A stretch of DNA of 61,876 nucleotides from Candidatus Heimdallarchaeota archaeon (GTDB lineage: Archaea > Asgardarchaeota > Heimdallarchaeia > JABLTI01). The first letter of the stretch is position 1; each line of letters opens with the position of its first letter. Both the position numbers and the translations under genes were made by a program. Under the pieces are notes generated by a model. It was not told the origin of the DNA, made no database searches, and saw only the letters and a list, made by a program, of their open reading frames with translations. Where the stretch lies: the NCBI GenBank assembly GCA_019058165.1, contig JAHLVZ010000005.1:1-61876 (forward strand), read 5' to 3'. Shown here in pieces: positions 53,725 through 61,876 of the stretch.

Positions 53725-54399
53725 TTGTCAATAGAAGCAGAACAAATAACTGAAGAATTACTCATAGGTTTAGATGAATATTTAGCTGCTGGTGTCCATA
53801 TAGGCACCCGTATTGGCACAAAGTCAATGAAGAAATTTATTTATCTTATTCGTAGTGATGGTCTTTACGTTTTAGATGTTAGAGCAACAGATGAACGAAT
53901 TAGAACTCTAGCAAAATTCCTAGCAAGATATGAACCTAATCAAGTGGCAGTATTTTCAGCTCGTCAATATGGTCAAGTTCCTGGCAGTAAATTAGCAAAA
54001 GTATGTGGTTTTAGAAGCGTACCAGGGAGATTCATTCCCGGAACACTAACTAATCCAGAATTTTCCGGATTTATTGAACCAGAAGTTATTCTTGTAACAG
54101 ATCCTCGTGCAGATAAACAAGCAATAAAAGAAGCAAATAAAATTGGCCTCGTTGTTGGAGCAATGTGTGACACAGATAATGAACTCAAAGGTGTTGATAT
54201 TTGTGTACCAACAAACAACAAAGGGCGTAGAGCTCTCGCATTAGTCTACTGGCTTCTTGCTAAAGAGATTTTAAAAGCTCGTGGAGAAATTCCTCCTGAT
54301 GGAACTATCCCTGAATCCATTGAAGATTTCACCTTCAAAGTTCTACCAAGTAGTATGCAAATTACTACTGATGAACAAGAGGGAGAAGCAAGACAATAA
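53725..54399 (+). CDS. rps2: Ribosomal protein uS2
   Basis: A 224-residue archaeal uS2 (eukaryotic RPSA family). Diagnostic segments are LAAGVHIGTRIGTKSMKKFIY, YVLDVRATDERIRTLAKFLA, ARQYGQVPGSKLAK, RFIPGTLTNP and VDICVPTNNKGRRALALVYWLLAKE. The frame opens earlier (53710), but GAGGT sits 9 bases before TTG TCA at 53725, which fixes the start. It is not accompanied by rpl13, rps9 or rpoN, its usual archaeal neighbours. It lies downstream of the unknown gene and possibly shares its promoter. Confidence 0.95.
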   Translation: MSIEAEQITEELLIGLDEYLAAGVHIGTRIGTKSMKKFIYLIRSDGLYVLDVRATDERIRTLAKFLARYEPNQVAVFSARQYGQVPGSKLAKVCGFRSVPGRFIPGTLTNPEFSGFIEPEVILVTDPRADKQAIKEANKIGLVVGAMCDTDNELKGVDICVPTNNKGRRALALVYWLLAKEILKARGEIPPDGTIPESIEDFTFKVLPSSMQITTDEQEGEARQ

Positions 54400-54470
54400 T
54401 TCTAAATTTTGGGCTCAATACCTTTTTAGCTGAAAAATCTCCGAGTTATTCTCTCGGAGTCATACATTTT

Positions 54471-55589
54471 CTAACCAAACCATACAGGTTCCAACCAACC
54501 ATAACTCCAACCACTATAATTGGTTAAAGCTAGGATTCCCCATACACCTAACGCAAAAATTAATCCGAGACCAACAGACAAAGGTAACCCAGGCATCATT
54601 TTTACTTTTTCAAGTAGTTTGATTGTTAAAATTGCACCTATAACTACACCAAAGAAAGCAGCAATTGCTGGATAAAGTCCAAGTCGTATAAGAGCAAAGC
54701 TAAACAGCATACCATAGAAAGCTAAATCACCTAATCCTAATTCTATATAATCCGAATAAATGTATTCTTCATCAGCTACCCGGCTTGATAGCTTTTCGTC
54801 AGGCATTGATTCTGTTTTTTCAGTGCTTGTTTCTTCATTCACTGAATCTGAATTAATGCTTCCTTCCTCTTTATTTTCTGACTGTAGTTTTTCATTTTCC
54901 TCGATATCCTGTAAATAGCGTTCTTCACTTATTTCAGCTATTTTCTTAATTGGTCCTTTGAAGACAGAAATAATATCATAAATACTTAAACCGATCATAA
55001 CGAGTATTGCAGCAAGTGCTGGAAGAAAAACTGCAAGAAAAGTTCCTGCTAATACCGCAAAAAGCATAGCCATAATTTGTGGGGCGGGTTCAGGAATTAA
55101 TTGATAGACCATTGAAACTACTGTTAGAGCAGCATATAATAAGCCAATAATAATACCTAGAACTAGGATTAAGGTATCCGTACTATTAGCAAATATCATG
55201 TTTTCTGTAAGGACTTCATGAAGATAATAGGGAGCGGTATAAATTAGCATAAAAACAAAGAAGAATGATGTGAGAGCTACTGCAATAGCAAATAAAGCTT
55301 TTAGTAATTTGATATTTCCATATTTGAATATCAAGAAAATCATAAATGCCCCAACAAATGCAATACCTACAAAAAATAAAGCTGTTAAATATGGATTTTC
55401 AAAAGGGGAAGCATTTGGTGTTCCCTCACCTCCTCCTACATCAGAATTGAAGAAACCAAAGAGCAAGAAACTACAAATACCACTGAGAATTGATATGATC
55501 AGTGTAGGAATTGCAATAGAATATATTCGTTTTTTAATCGTGATACTAAAAGTACCTAATTCACTCGCGTAACTCACTCTGTTAACCAT
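54471..55589 (-). CDS. Presenilin/signal-peptide-peptidase-type intramembrane aspartyl protease
   Basis: A 372-residue protein with about nine TM helices. The catalytic motifs are SIYDII (D205, TM6) and ELGLGDLAFYG (GLGD, D288, TM7); the PAL motif near the C-terminus is present in altered form as MPGLPLS (about 332-338). A 70-residue acidic, Glu/Ser-rich cytoplasmic loop lies between TM6 and TM7, as in presenilins. Archaeal homologues cleave TM segments of membrane proteins. The start is ATG. The substitution in the PAL motif deserves attention, since PAL helps position the active site; PGL still keeps the Pro-Leu-Pro pattern. Confidence 0.88.
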   Translation of the reverse strand: MVNRVSYASELGTFSITIKKRIYSIAIPTLIISILSGICSFLLFGFFNSDVGGGEGTPNASPFENPYLTALFFVGIAFVGAFMIFLIFKYGNIKLLKALFAIAVALTSFFFVFMLIYTAPYYLHEVLTENMIFANSTDTLILVLGIIIGLLYAALTVVSMVYQLIPEPAPQIMAMLFAVLAGTFLAVFLPALAAILVMIGLSIYDIISVFKGPIKKIAEISEERYLQDIEENEKLQSENKEEGSINSDSVNEETSTEKTESMPDEKLSSRVADEEYIYSDYIELGLGDLAFYGMLFSFALIRLGLYPAIAAFFGVVIGAILTIKLLEKVKMMPGLPLSVGLGLIFALGVWGILALTNYSGWSYGWLEPVWFG

Positions 55590-55711
55590 CCATTAGTTGA
55601 ATTTCATTATTTCAATAATATAATATTAAGTTCACTAACATATCAAAAATATTTGCTTACATCAAAAAAAAGAGGAAATCGAAATCCCTCAAAAATGCTT
55701 GAAAGATTATC

Positions 55712-55930
55712 TCATTCTGATTTTTTTGCAGGTTCGTCATCTGCGCTTGGTTTCTTGATGAAAGCAACGACCATAACAATTAAGCCGATGCCAAAGATAA
55801 TAATACCAAACCATAGAACCCAATCATTCCAAGTGGTTAGATCGGAATCATAGAATATTGAACCAACGATAACCATGATTATACCAATAGCATATTGTAC
55901 TCCTGCGGCAATTAATGGACCTTTTCTCAT
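55712..55930 (-). CDS. Small two-TM membrane protein
   Basis: A 72-residue protein with two hydrophobic segments (LIAAGVQYAIGIIMVIVGSIF, about 5-25, and WVLWFGIIIFGIGLIVMVVAF, about 37-57) and a charged C-terminal tail (KKPSADDEPAKKSE). It could be an accessory subunit or a small stress protein. It lies on the same strand as, and upstream of, the presenilin-like gene (123 bases away), so a functional link is possible but unsupported. No family recognised. Confidence 0.55.
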   Translation of the reverse strand: MRKGPLIAAGVQYAIGIIMVIVGSIFYDSDLTTWNDWVLWFGIIIFGIGLIVMVVAFIKKPSADDEPAKKSE

Positions 55931-56077
55931 TCATTACACATCCAATTAACAATACATTAGAGAATTTATTTGTAAATAACTATGCAATTATTTTGAATGT
56001 TTTTCATAAATAGACCCAAAGTAATTAAAAGTTTGTGCTGAAAAGTAATTATTGATTATAGAAACAAAAGACTCTTC

Positions 56078-58366
56078 TTAAAGGATATTTTTAATTTTCA
56101 GTGCCAATTCTGGTTCTGTTTTTCTTAGTAGATCAATAGCAAAAGGTGGAAATTGCGGATCAAATTCAGCGAGAATATCTCGCATCTCTTGTTTTGTTGG
56201 AGATCTATCTCCAAAAGCTTGGATTTTCTGAATGAATTTGTTAACTTGACCAAACATGTCATTTATCTTATCTCGAATGAATTTTGGTCTTTCTCTCGAT
56301 CTTCGTCTCCACATTTGTCTTAAGAAGCTGTGAAGATATTCTGATCTTGGACCACTATATGCGCTCATAGATCTTAAATTGACTTTTGCTGCTTCTTTAA
56401 ATAATTTATCAGTTCCTTCTTGAGCTCCCATGATATCGAATTGACCTATATCAATTCCAGCAAAATTTGTGGTCCAGATTTGAGCGTTTATTGCTTTGTG
56501 AGGAGCGAAAATTGAAAGAGCTTCTATAATATGGTAAACATCTAAAGGATCGTCACCAATTATGACTAGTGGTTCTCCGACAATGATTGATCTAACAGCA
56601 ACATCTAATCCTTTTCTAATATAGAATCCTGCTAAATATGCACAATCTTTGTGTAATCGTATTAATTTCTCAGAGAGAGTTAGACCGGCATCTAATGCTG
56701 CTACTCCAAATGCTTTTTTCACTTCATTCAAGTACTGATCAGGCGATCTGCCTTCAATTTTTAGTGTATTAATATCACGAGCAACTTTGAGCAGAATAGA
56801 AGCCAAATTAGTTATTTCTTTAAGAAATTCTTTTGGAGAAATTATTTTCTTTAGCTTCTTAACTAAATTTTTTGTAAATTCGGAAGAGCTTCCACCAATT
56901 ATTCGATTTTGATCCATATCAATAATTGTGGCCCAGGAATAATACTTGAGCAAATTTTTTGGAACAACCACAACATCTGCATCTTTAGGATGAACAAAAG
57001 ATTCATTTTTTACACAGATTAAATTTCTATGCGGAGTGATGAGGTTTATGGTATCTATTAATTTATCAATGCCTTCATCTTCAAACAGAGAAGGATTTTC
57101 ACTTGTTACTACGATGAAATCCCCCATAAATAGAGCTTCAAAGACATTCTCAATGTCTCTTTTGAATAAAGTATTTAATAAAAAGGGATCACGATTACGT
57201 TCGTTTGGAATTCTAATTTTTCCTGAAGTAAAACCTTTCTCTCGTCGAAGAGAATTTGAGGGTAGAAAACCATTTTTTGGAATGATTATTGTTTGTCTAT
57301 GAGTTTTGTCTATTTCTTGTGCTAGTGGGTCTGCTTTTAATTTAATTCCTCTTGATTCTTTCTTAGTGATATCACTCACTGGATCTTTTACTTCATCAAG
57401 TCTAGGTGAGATTGCATCTGTTTCAGAAAATCCGGAAACGTCGCTGCTTTCCTCAGAAGGTTTTGGGACACTAAAGGAACTCTCAGCACCAAGCTCAGAA
57501 AAGTCCAATTCAGGCGGAGCCATCATAGCAGATTCAACTGTTGTAGAATCTACTTGATCAGAAATATCACTTACTTTTGCTTTTGAGGTAACTACTGGAC
57601 TATCCTCTTGAGGAATTGAAGGAGTAGAGGGTTCAGTAACAGGAGGAAAACTTGCATCCTGGGTTTCAGGCCCTTCCATTTGAGTAATCTCTTTCTCAGT
57701 TCGTTTTGAAATAATACGTGGGGCTTCATCTGATTCAAATGGTTTTATTGAAAAATATGATTTATCCGAGATTGTTGTGATAAACAAATAACCTCTTTGA
57801 TAAATATCTCTCAATTGATTTTCAACTTCATCTGTTGCTAATCCGGTAACTTGTGTAACCATATCAGGTGTTACTACTTGCATTTTCACTAAAACAAGTG
57901 CTACCATCTGTAATTCTGTTGGTAGATTTAGAACTTCAAAAGCATCTAACCCCTTTCGTTCACCTTTAGCTTCGATTTTTCGTTGATCAAATGCTTTAAC
58001 TAATTCGATCAGATTTTTATCAAACACCCTAAATTGTGAAACATCTTTACCGTCATAAGAATTGGCTATTTCTGATGGAAATATTGTGAAGAAAACATCC
58101 TCCAATTCCGGAGTGAACACAGAAGGAATACTCGTTTCTTCGAGATCAGTACCGACAACAAATAAAACGTCGTTATTTGTATGATAGTAATATTTTGTTC
58201 CTTCAATAATTATGTCTTGAACTTTTTCAGTAAATTCACTAATAGGACCACTCAACCACCCATAGAATTTTTCTAAGCGTTCTCTTTCCTCTTGGTCAGT
58301 CATCTTTATGAAACGCATTCCAGCAACGGGAGTATCCTTAATTACTATCCATACGAATTGAATCAT
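56078..58366 (-). CDS. Large protein with longin-like N-terminus, wHTH and duplicated C-terminal domain
   Basis: AAGGT precedes the ATG at 58366, giving 762 residues; a TTG-started frame reaches 58393. The first 110 residues (MIQFVWIVIKDTPVAG, then KYYYHTNNDVLFVVGTDLEE) alternate strands and helices like a longin/SNARE-like domain. Next comes a wHTH-like region (MQVVTPDMVTQVTGLATDEV), then 130 residues of acidic, Pro/Ser-rich linker. The C-terminal 400 residues contain two similar units: GDFIVVTSENPSLFEDEGID with ITPHRNLI, and GEPLVIIGDDPLDVYHIIEA with FAPHKAIN. Longin followed by such a module recalls DENN proteins, but I cannot show orthology. Possibly a small-GTPase or membrane-traffic regulator. 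Confidence 0.6.
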   Translation of the reverse strand: MIQFVWIVIKDTPVAGMRFIKMTDQEERERLEKFYGWLSGPISEFTEKVQDIIIEGTKYYYHTNNDVLFVVGTDLEETSIPSVFTPELEDVFFTIFPSEIANSYDGKDVSQFRVFDKNLIELVKAFDQRKIEAKGERKGLDAFEVLNLPTELQMVALVLVKMQVVTPDMVTQVTGLATDEVENQLRDIYQRGYLFITTISDKSYFSIKPFESDEAPRIISKRTEKEITQMEGPETQDASFPPVTEPSTPSIPQEDSPVVTSKAKVSDISDQVDSTTVESAMMAPPELDFSELGAESSFSVPKPSEESSDVSGFSETDAISPRLDEVKDPVSDITKKESRGIKLKADPLAQEIDKTHRQTIIIPKNGFLPSNSLRREKGFTSGKIRIPNERNRDPFLLNTLFKRDIENVFEALFMGDFIVVTSENPSLFEDEGIDKLIDTINLITPHRNLICVKNESFVHPKDADVVVVPKNLLKYYSWATIIDMDQNRIIGGSSSEFTKNLVKKLKKIISPKEFLKEITNLASILLKVARDINTLKIEGRSPDQYLNEVKKAFGVAALDAGLTLSEKLIRLHKDCAYLAGFYIRKGLDVAVRSIIVGEPLVIIGDDPLDVYHIIEALSIFAPHKAINAQIWTTNFAGIDIGQFDIMGAQEGTDKLFKEAAKVNLRSMSAYSGPRSEYLHSFLRQMWRRRSRERPKFIRDKINDMFGQVNKFIQKIQAFGDRSPTKQEMRDILAEFDPQFPPFAIDLLRKTEPELALKIKNIL

Positions 58367-58555
58367 TAGTTTCTTACCTTCATTTATTGGCAATCCTAAG
58401 TGTTTTAGGATGTAATGAAGCTCAAATCCTTAGATTTTTGATTTTGTTAAATGATTTTTTCTTAGCTAAGATTTGTCTACTAGGTTTTAAGTATAGTGAA
58501 ATAAGATTAAAATTTCTTCTATAGATTTTAATCTCTTTTTGGGGAAAAAAATGTG

Positions 58556-60553
58556 TTAATAACCCCAATATTTGTTATCTTCACTTAAACTTCTCTTCAA
58601 ATTTATGAGATCTTCTAATGCTTCTTTCTCATCAACTGTTAAATCCTCATAGAATTTCTCTTTTATCCGTCTAACAACGCCTTCTGGTAAATCGACGAAT
58701 AGTTCCATGTCTTCTGTGATTTGACGACCAACAGTAGGACCTCGAATTGAAACAGCAACTTCGGAACCTTTTTTAGCTTCACGAATTGATTGACCACTTT
58801 CTTGTATTTGTTGAATAGTTCCACATTTCTTACCATCTGTTCCTCGAATCAATGGTACTCGGGGAACAATTCGACCTGAAAGAATTTCTACACCTACTAT
58901 TGCAGGTCTTTTTGCACGAAAAGTCATTCCGGGCAGAATTTTTATTTTAGCTGGATAGGTCAAATCTTTCAAACTCTCAGCTTTTAATTTGCTTTCAAGT
59001 TCTATTTTCCAGTGCGCATACTCATCCAATAAAGTATAAATGATATCACTTTGAAAGAATTCTATGTCATTTACCTCAAGTTCTTCCTGAGCATCGGGTA
59101 AAGCTGTAACATTAAAGCCAACAATTGCTGCTAGCGAGGGAGCATTTTCCTTTACGACAATTGCTTCTGCAACATTATTCTTATTGATGTCACCGATATC
59201 AGCTAATTTTATTGGGATTTTTCTATCATGAAATTCTTTGACGAGTGCCTCGAGAGCTCCAAGAGTGTCTGCTTTAATAATAATGCCTTCTTTATCAACA
59301 TCAATTCTAATTACTTTCAGTTCTTCTTCGATAAGTTTCTTAGCTTTCTGAATTTCTTCGGCAGTATTAGCAACCATTACTTGTGCTCCTGCAACTGCTT
59401 CATTCAAACCGGAACCAGTTATTTTAACACCTGCAGCAGCATGAACCATATCAATTGAATTAAATTTTTCACGCGGATCACGAATTTCATCTAGTTCTTT
59501 AGGTTCGAGAAGTGCTCGTATTTTAGCATGATGAGCTTTATCTCGGCCACCAAAAACTATGGAATCAGTTTTTGAGAATGTTCCTTTGTGAATGATAACA
59601 TTTATTGTCGTACCCATACCCATTTCTTCTGTTACTTCAAGAATAGTTCCTTCACCCGGTCCCTCACTATAAATTAATTTTTTCAAAAGAAACTGTTCAG
59701 CTAAACCAGAAAGAACAAGGAAAAGATCTTGAATACCCTCGTGAGTTTTAGCACTTGTAGGAATGATACCAACATTCTCAGTATAATTTCTGATTCTATC
59801 ATACCTATCAGAAGGATAACCCATTTTAGATAATTCACCCATTAACTCATATAAATGTCTGTCAAGGGCTTTTTGTGTATCGACAGTTTGCTTCTTGAAG
59901 GTCTTTGAGAAATTCTCTCCTTCATGTGATTTCCAGCCAGCAACTTTGTCTGTCTTATTGGCAGCAATTAAGAAAGGTATTTTTCTTTGTTTAAGCAAGC
60001 GCATTGATTCGAAAGTTTGAGGTTGAAAACCTGCAAGCACATCCACAACAACTATAGCTATATCTGCAACAGATGCTCCTCTTGTACGGAGATTCAGAAA
60101 GGCAGCATGGCCAGGAGTGTCAACAATAAGGATACCAGGTATCTTGAGTTTAATTGCTCCTTTTGCCAATAAATCGCCACAGATTTCATTGATAGTTTCA
60201 ATAGGGAAATAAGAAGCACCTATCTGTTGAGTTATTCCACCGGCTTCTCGTGCTTGAACAGCAGTACCTCGAACAGCATCTAAGATAGAGGTTTTACCAT
60301 GATCAATATGTCCTAAGATAACACAAATTGGAGCTTTGAGTCTTTTGCCTTCATCAACTTCTACTATTTCTTCTTTTTTAGGAGGTTTCTTAGCAGGTTC
60401 TTTAGTAAGTTTCACAGCAGGTTTCTTGGTAGGTTCTTTAGTAGGTTTCACAGCAGGTTTCTTAGTAGGTTCTTTAGTAGGTTTCACAGCAGGTTTCTTA
60501 GTAGGTTCTTTAGTAGGCTTCTTAGTATGTTTCTTTGTTTTTTCTTCTGACAT
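58556..60553 (-). CDS. infB: Translation initiation factor aIF5B
   Basis: A 665-residue GTPase that joins ribosomal subunits and places the initiator tRNA (a/eIF5B). G1 GHIDHGKTS, G3 DTPGHAAF, G4 NKTDK and the downstream beta-barrel domains (EVTEEMGMGTTINVIIHKG, ADTLGALEALVKE, KILPGMTFRAKRPAIVGVEI) are clear. The usual GHVDHGKT has Val replaced by Ile. The N-terminus carries a Lys/Pro-rich tail with three copies of a 12-residue repeat (TKEPTKKPAVKP) before the G domain, unusual for archaea, where it starts almost directly. No intein interrupts the G domain. ndk is 43 bases upstream; the ndk-infB pair is conserved in archaea. Confidence 0.95.
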   Translation of the reverse strand: MSEEKTKKHTKKPTKEPTKKPAVKPTKEPTKKPAVKPTKEPTKKPAVKLTKEPAKKPPKKEEIVEVDEGKRLKAPICVILGHIDHGKTSILDAVRGTAVQAREAGGITQQIGASYFPIETINEICGDLLAKGAIKLKIPGILIVDTPGHAAFLNLRTRGASVADIAIVVVDVLAGFQPQTFESMRLLKQRKIPFLIAANKTDKVAGWKSHEGENFSKTFKKQTVDTQKALDRHLYELMGELSKMGYPSDRYDRIRNYTENVGIIPTSAKTHEGIQDLFLVLSGLAEQFLLKKLIYSEGPGEGTILEVTEEMGMGTTINVIIHKGTFSKTDSIVFGGRDKAHHAKIRALLEPKELDEIRDPREKFNSIDMVHAAAGVKITGSGLNEAVAGAQVMVANTAEEIQKAKKLIEEELKVIRIDVDKEGIIIKADTLGALEALVKEFHDRKIPIKLADIGDINKNNVAEAIVVKENAPSLAAIVGFNVTALPDAQEELEVNDIEFFQSDIIYTLLDEYAHWKIELESKLKAESLKDLTYPAKIKILPGMTFRAKRPAIVGVEILSGRIVPRVPLIRGTDGKKCGTIQQIQESGQSIREAKKGSEVAVSIRGPTVGRQITEDMELFVDLPEGVVRRIKEKFYEDLTVDEKEALEDLINLKRSLSEDNKYWGY
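60407..60514 (-). repeat. Tandem 36-bp repeat inside infB
   Basis: Three in-frame copies of a 36-base unit encode TKEPTKKPAVKP or a close variant (residues 14-49), followed by a shorter degenerate copy. The nucleotide copies are nearly identical, which points to recent expansion by slippage or recombination. Confidence 0.8.
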
Positions 60554-60595
60554 AGTGGTTTCCTCCTATTGGTTTTAGGCAAATTAAAGTTAGAC

Positions 60596-61054
60596 TTATT
60601 CATAAACCCAATCTTCATCAAGCATAGGATTCTTAACGAAATCTGACGCTTTAAAATAAATAGAATACTCTATTTTAGCATTTTCTGGCGAATCAGCAGC
60701 ATGAACAACATTTCTGCCAATTTCCATAGCTAAATCACCTCGCATAGTGCCAACTTCTGCTTCCATTGGTTTTGTAGCACCTGCTAATTTGCGAACACGT
60801 TTCACAGCATCTTTGCCTTCGACAACCATCGCAACAACTGGTCCACTAGTGATGAATTTCACTAAACCATCAAAGAATGGTTTGTCTTTGTGGATAGCAT
60901 AATGTTCTTCAGCCATATCTTTGGTTAATTGGAGCATTCTCATAGCTACAATTCGTAATCCTACTTTTTCTAACCTCGAAATAATTTCACCAATTAATCG
61001 TCTTTTAACAGCATCAGGTTTAACCATAACGAAACTTCTTTCAATATCTGACAT
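60596..61054 (-). CDS. ndk: Nucleoside diphosphate kinase
   Basis: A 152-residue NDK transferring the gamma-phosphate between nucleoside di- and triphosphates through a phosphohistidine. The catalytic His is in NVVHAADSPENA; other hallmarks are FVMVKPDAVKRRLIGEII at the start, the Tyr of HYAIHKDKPFF, GPVVAMVVEG and TMRGDLAME. AGGTGA lies 7 bases before the ATG at 61054, which is preferred to the in-frame GTG nine bases earlier (inside the Shine-Dalgarno). The gene heads the pair with infB. Confidence 0.95.
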   Translation of the reverse strand: MSDIERSFVMVKPDAVKRRLIGEIISRLEKVGLRIVAMRMLQLTKDMAEEHYAIHKDKPFFDGLVKFITSGPVVAMVVEGKDAVKRVRKLAGATKPMEAEVGTMRGDLAMEIGRNVVHAADSPENAKIEYSIYFKASDFVKNPMLDEDWVYE

Positions 61055-61164
61055 AAGATTCACCTATACTAACAAAAGCAAAAGAATCAGCTCAAAAAAC
61101 TTTTGATGAAAAAGAAAATAAAAAAATACTGTAAAAAATGATAAGAAAAGAAGAATACCGGGAA

Positions 61165-61876
61165 TTAAACCCAATCACCGGTTTCAATTTTAGTGGGAAG
61201 ATACTCCTCTGTGAAGAATTTGATACCTCGACTTGCTAAAGCTTGGATTTCTGCTTTTTGCTTGGTATCAATCATGAGTTTAAGTTCTTTTATCCAATCC
61301 GGACGAACTCGAACGAATCTTTCTTCCATCATCATTTTTGCTCTGGAAATATCCATTTTACTCATAGGTAAGCGACAGTTCTGGGGAAGATTATACTTGT
61401 TCAGATCTGATGGACGTACTCCTAACCACTTTATATTAGGAGTAGCTAATTCATAAGATTCATAGGATAAAGCCTTACTACCCAAGCCGTACACTCTTAA
61501 TATATCTAAACCGTACGGATCCGAATCCATGATTGCAAACACAGGTAACGAAAGGTCATGACTCATTTTTCTCAAAAAGATTCTTGTAGCAACGTTTGGT
61601 TGCCCACTACCTGTTAGAATTATACATGGATATTTTTCATAGAATTTATCTTCTGCTAACCTTAGAAATGCTGCTTGTTTCTCCACTACAAGGATGAATT
61701 CTGCATCTGATTCTAGGTCAGTTATGTGATCTTGCATTGGATTAACGTTTTTCCCACTAGACCCTTGTTTTGTACAATCGATTAGATCCCCATTATCTAA
61801 ATAGGATACTCGACCAACTACTAATACTCTATCGTTTGCTGTAACATGGATATTTTTCCGATCTGTTCCTAGTAAT
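61165..61876 (-). CDS. top6A: DNA topoisomerase VI subunit A (5' truncated)
   Basis: The frame is open to the window edge, so the N-terminal catalytic-tyrosine domain lies outside. The visible 236 residues are the Toprim half of a Spo11/TopoVIA protein: SSGKNVNPMQDHITDLESDA, the metal-binding Glu in VVEKQAAF, TGSGQPNVATR, the acidic pair in IMDSDPYGLDIL and the C-terminal LPMSKMDISRAKMM. Topo VI relaxes and decatenates DNA by making double-strand breaks, working with subunit B, expected upstream (to the right of the window). Confidence 0.95.
   Translation of the reverse strand, partial: LLGTDRKNIHVTANDRVLVVGRVSYLDNGDLIDCTKQGSSGKNVNPMQDHITDLESDAEFILVVEKQAAFLRLAEDKFYEKYPCIILTGSGQPNVATRIFLRKMSHDLSLPVFAIMDSDPYGLDILRVYGLGSKALSYESYELATPNIKWLGVRPSDLNKYNLPQNCRLPMSKMDISRAKMMMEERFVRVRPDWIKELKLMIDTKQKAEIQALASRGIKFFTEEYLPTKIETGDWV

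Noticed and set aside
58556..60553. Intein in the aIF5B G domain
   Set aside because: The G1, G3 and G4 motifs are at normal spacing and the protein length is explained by the N-terminal tail.

Overview
The window looks like a piece of an Asgard archaeon chromosome, possibly from the Heimdallarchaeia side; this is my inference and no marker gene tree was made. The DNA is AT-rich. It carries archaeal information-processing genes (uS2, uS19, aIF5B, archaeal NDK, Topo VI subunit A, Pus10, archaeal-type triosephosphate isomerase). It also carries several proteins with a eukaryotic flavour: a presenilin/SPP-type intramembrane protease, a ZSWIM7/Sws1-like SWIM protein, a helical-repeat protein ending in a GATOR2/SEA-like RING, a possible longin-domain protein, and a polyproline protein with WH2-like helices.

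Layout. About 1-11,300 is housekeeping: ThiI-like PP-loop protein, ThiL, Pus10, the Sws1-like/RNase H-fold pair, TpiA, two paralogous ACT-like proteins, a GHMP kinase closest in motifs to Thermoplasma mevalonate 3-kinase overlapping a 2-phosphoglycerate-kinase-like P-loop kinase, and a TPR protein. About 11,300-52,300 is accessory. It begins with a three-gene minus-strand block centred on a Cas1-like integrase with N-terminal winged helix and zinc knuckles; a Cas4-like nuclease faces away from it and no CRISPR array is visible. Next come a free-standing LAGLIDADG endonuclease and a TnpB element. From 19.3 to 39 kb there is a defence and debris zone: RING protein, HEPN proteins, a frameshifted DUF932 gene, a type III restriction system with one Res and two different Mod subunits, a Cas4-DEDD fusion (DUF2779), a PDDEXK_4 nuclease and an Mrr-TPR fusion, interleaved with gene fragments. 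From 39.5 to 52.3 kb are two FtsX/MacB-like ABC transporter clusters separated by an unrelated minus-strand gene. About 52.5 kb to the end is housekeeping again: uS19, an unknown gene, uS2, presenilin-like protease, the longin-like protein, aIF5B, NDK and TopoVIA.

How the genes may work together. The Cas1-like, wHTH and Cas4-like genes look like a mobile or integrase module outside CRISPR. The two Mods plus Res could form a type III enzyme with a heterodimeric methyltransferase core. The GHMP kinase and P-loop kinase could supply the 3-kinase and 5-kinase steps of a Thermoplasma-type mevalonate branch. Many starts use TTG followed by TCA, and at several genes a Shine-Dalgarno sequence selects an internal start. 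All family assignments come from reading motifs by eye; no database search was possible.
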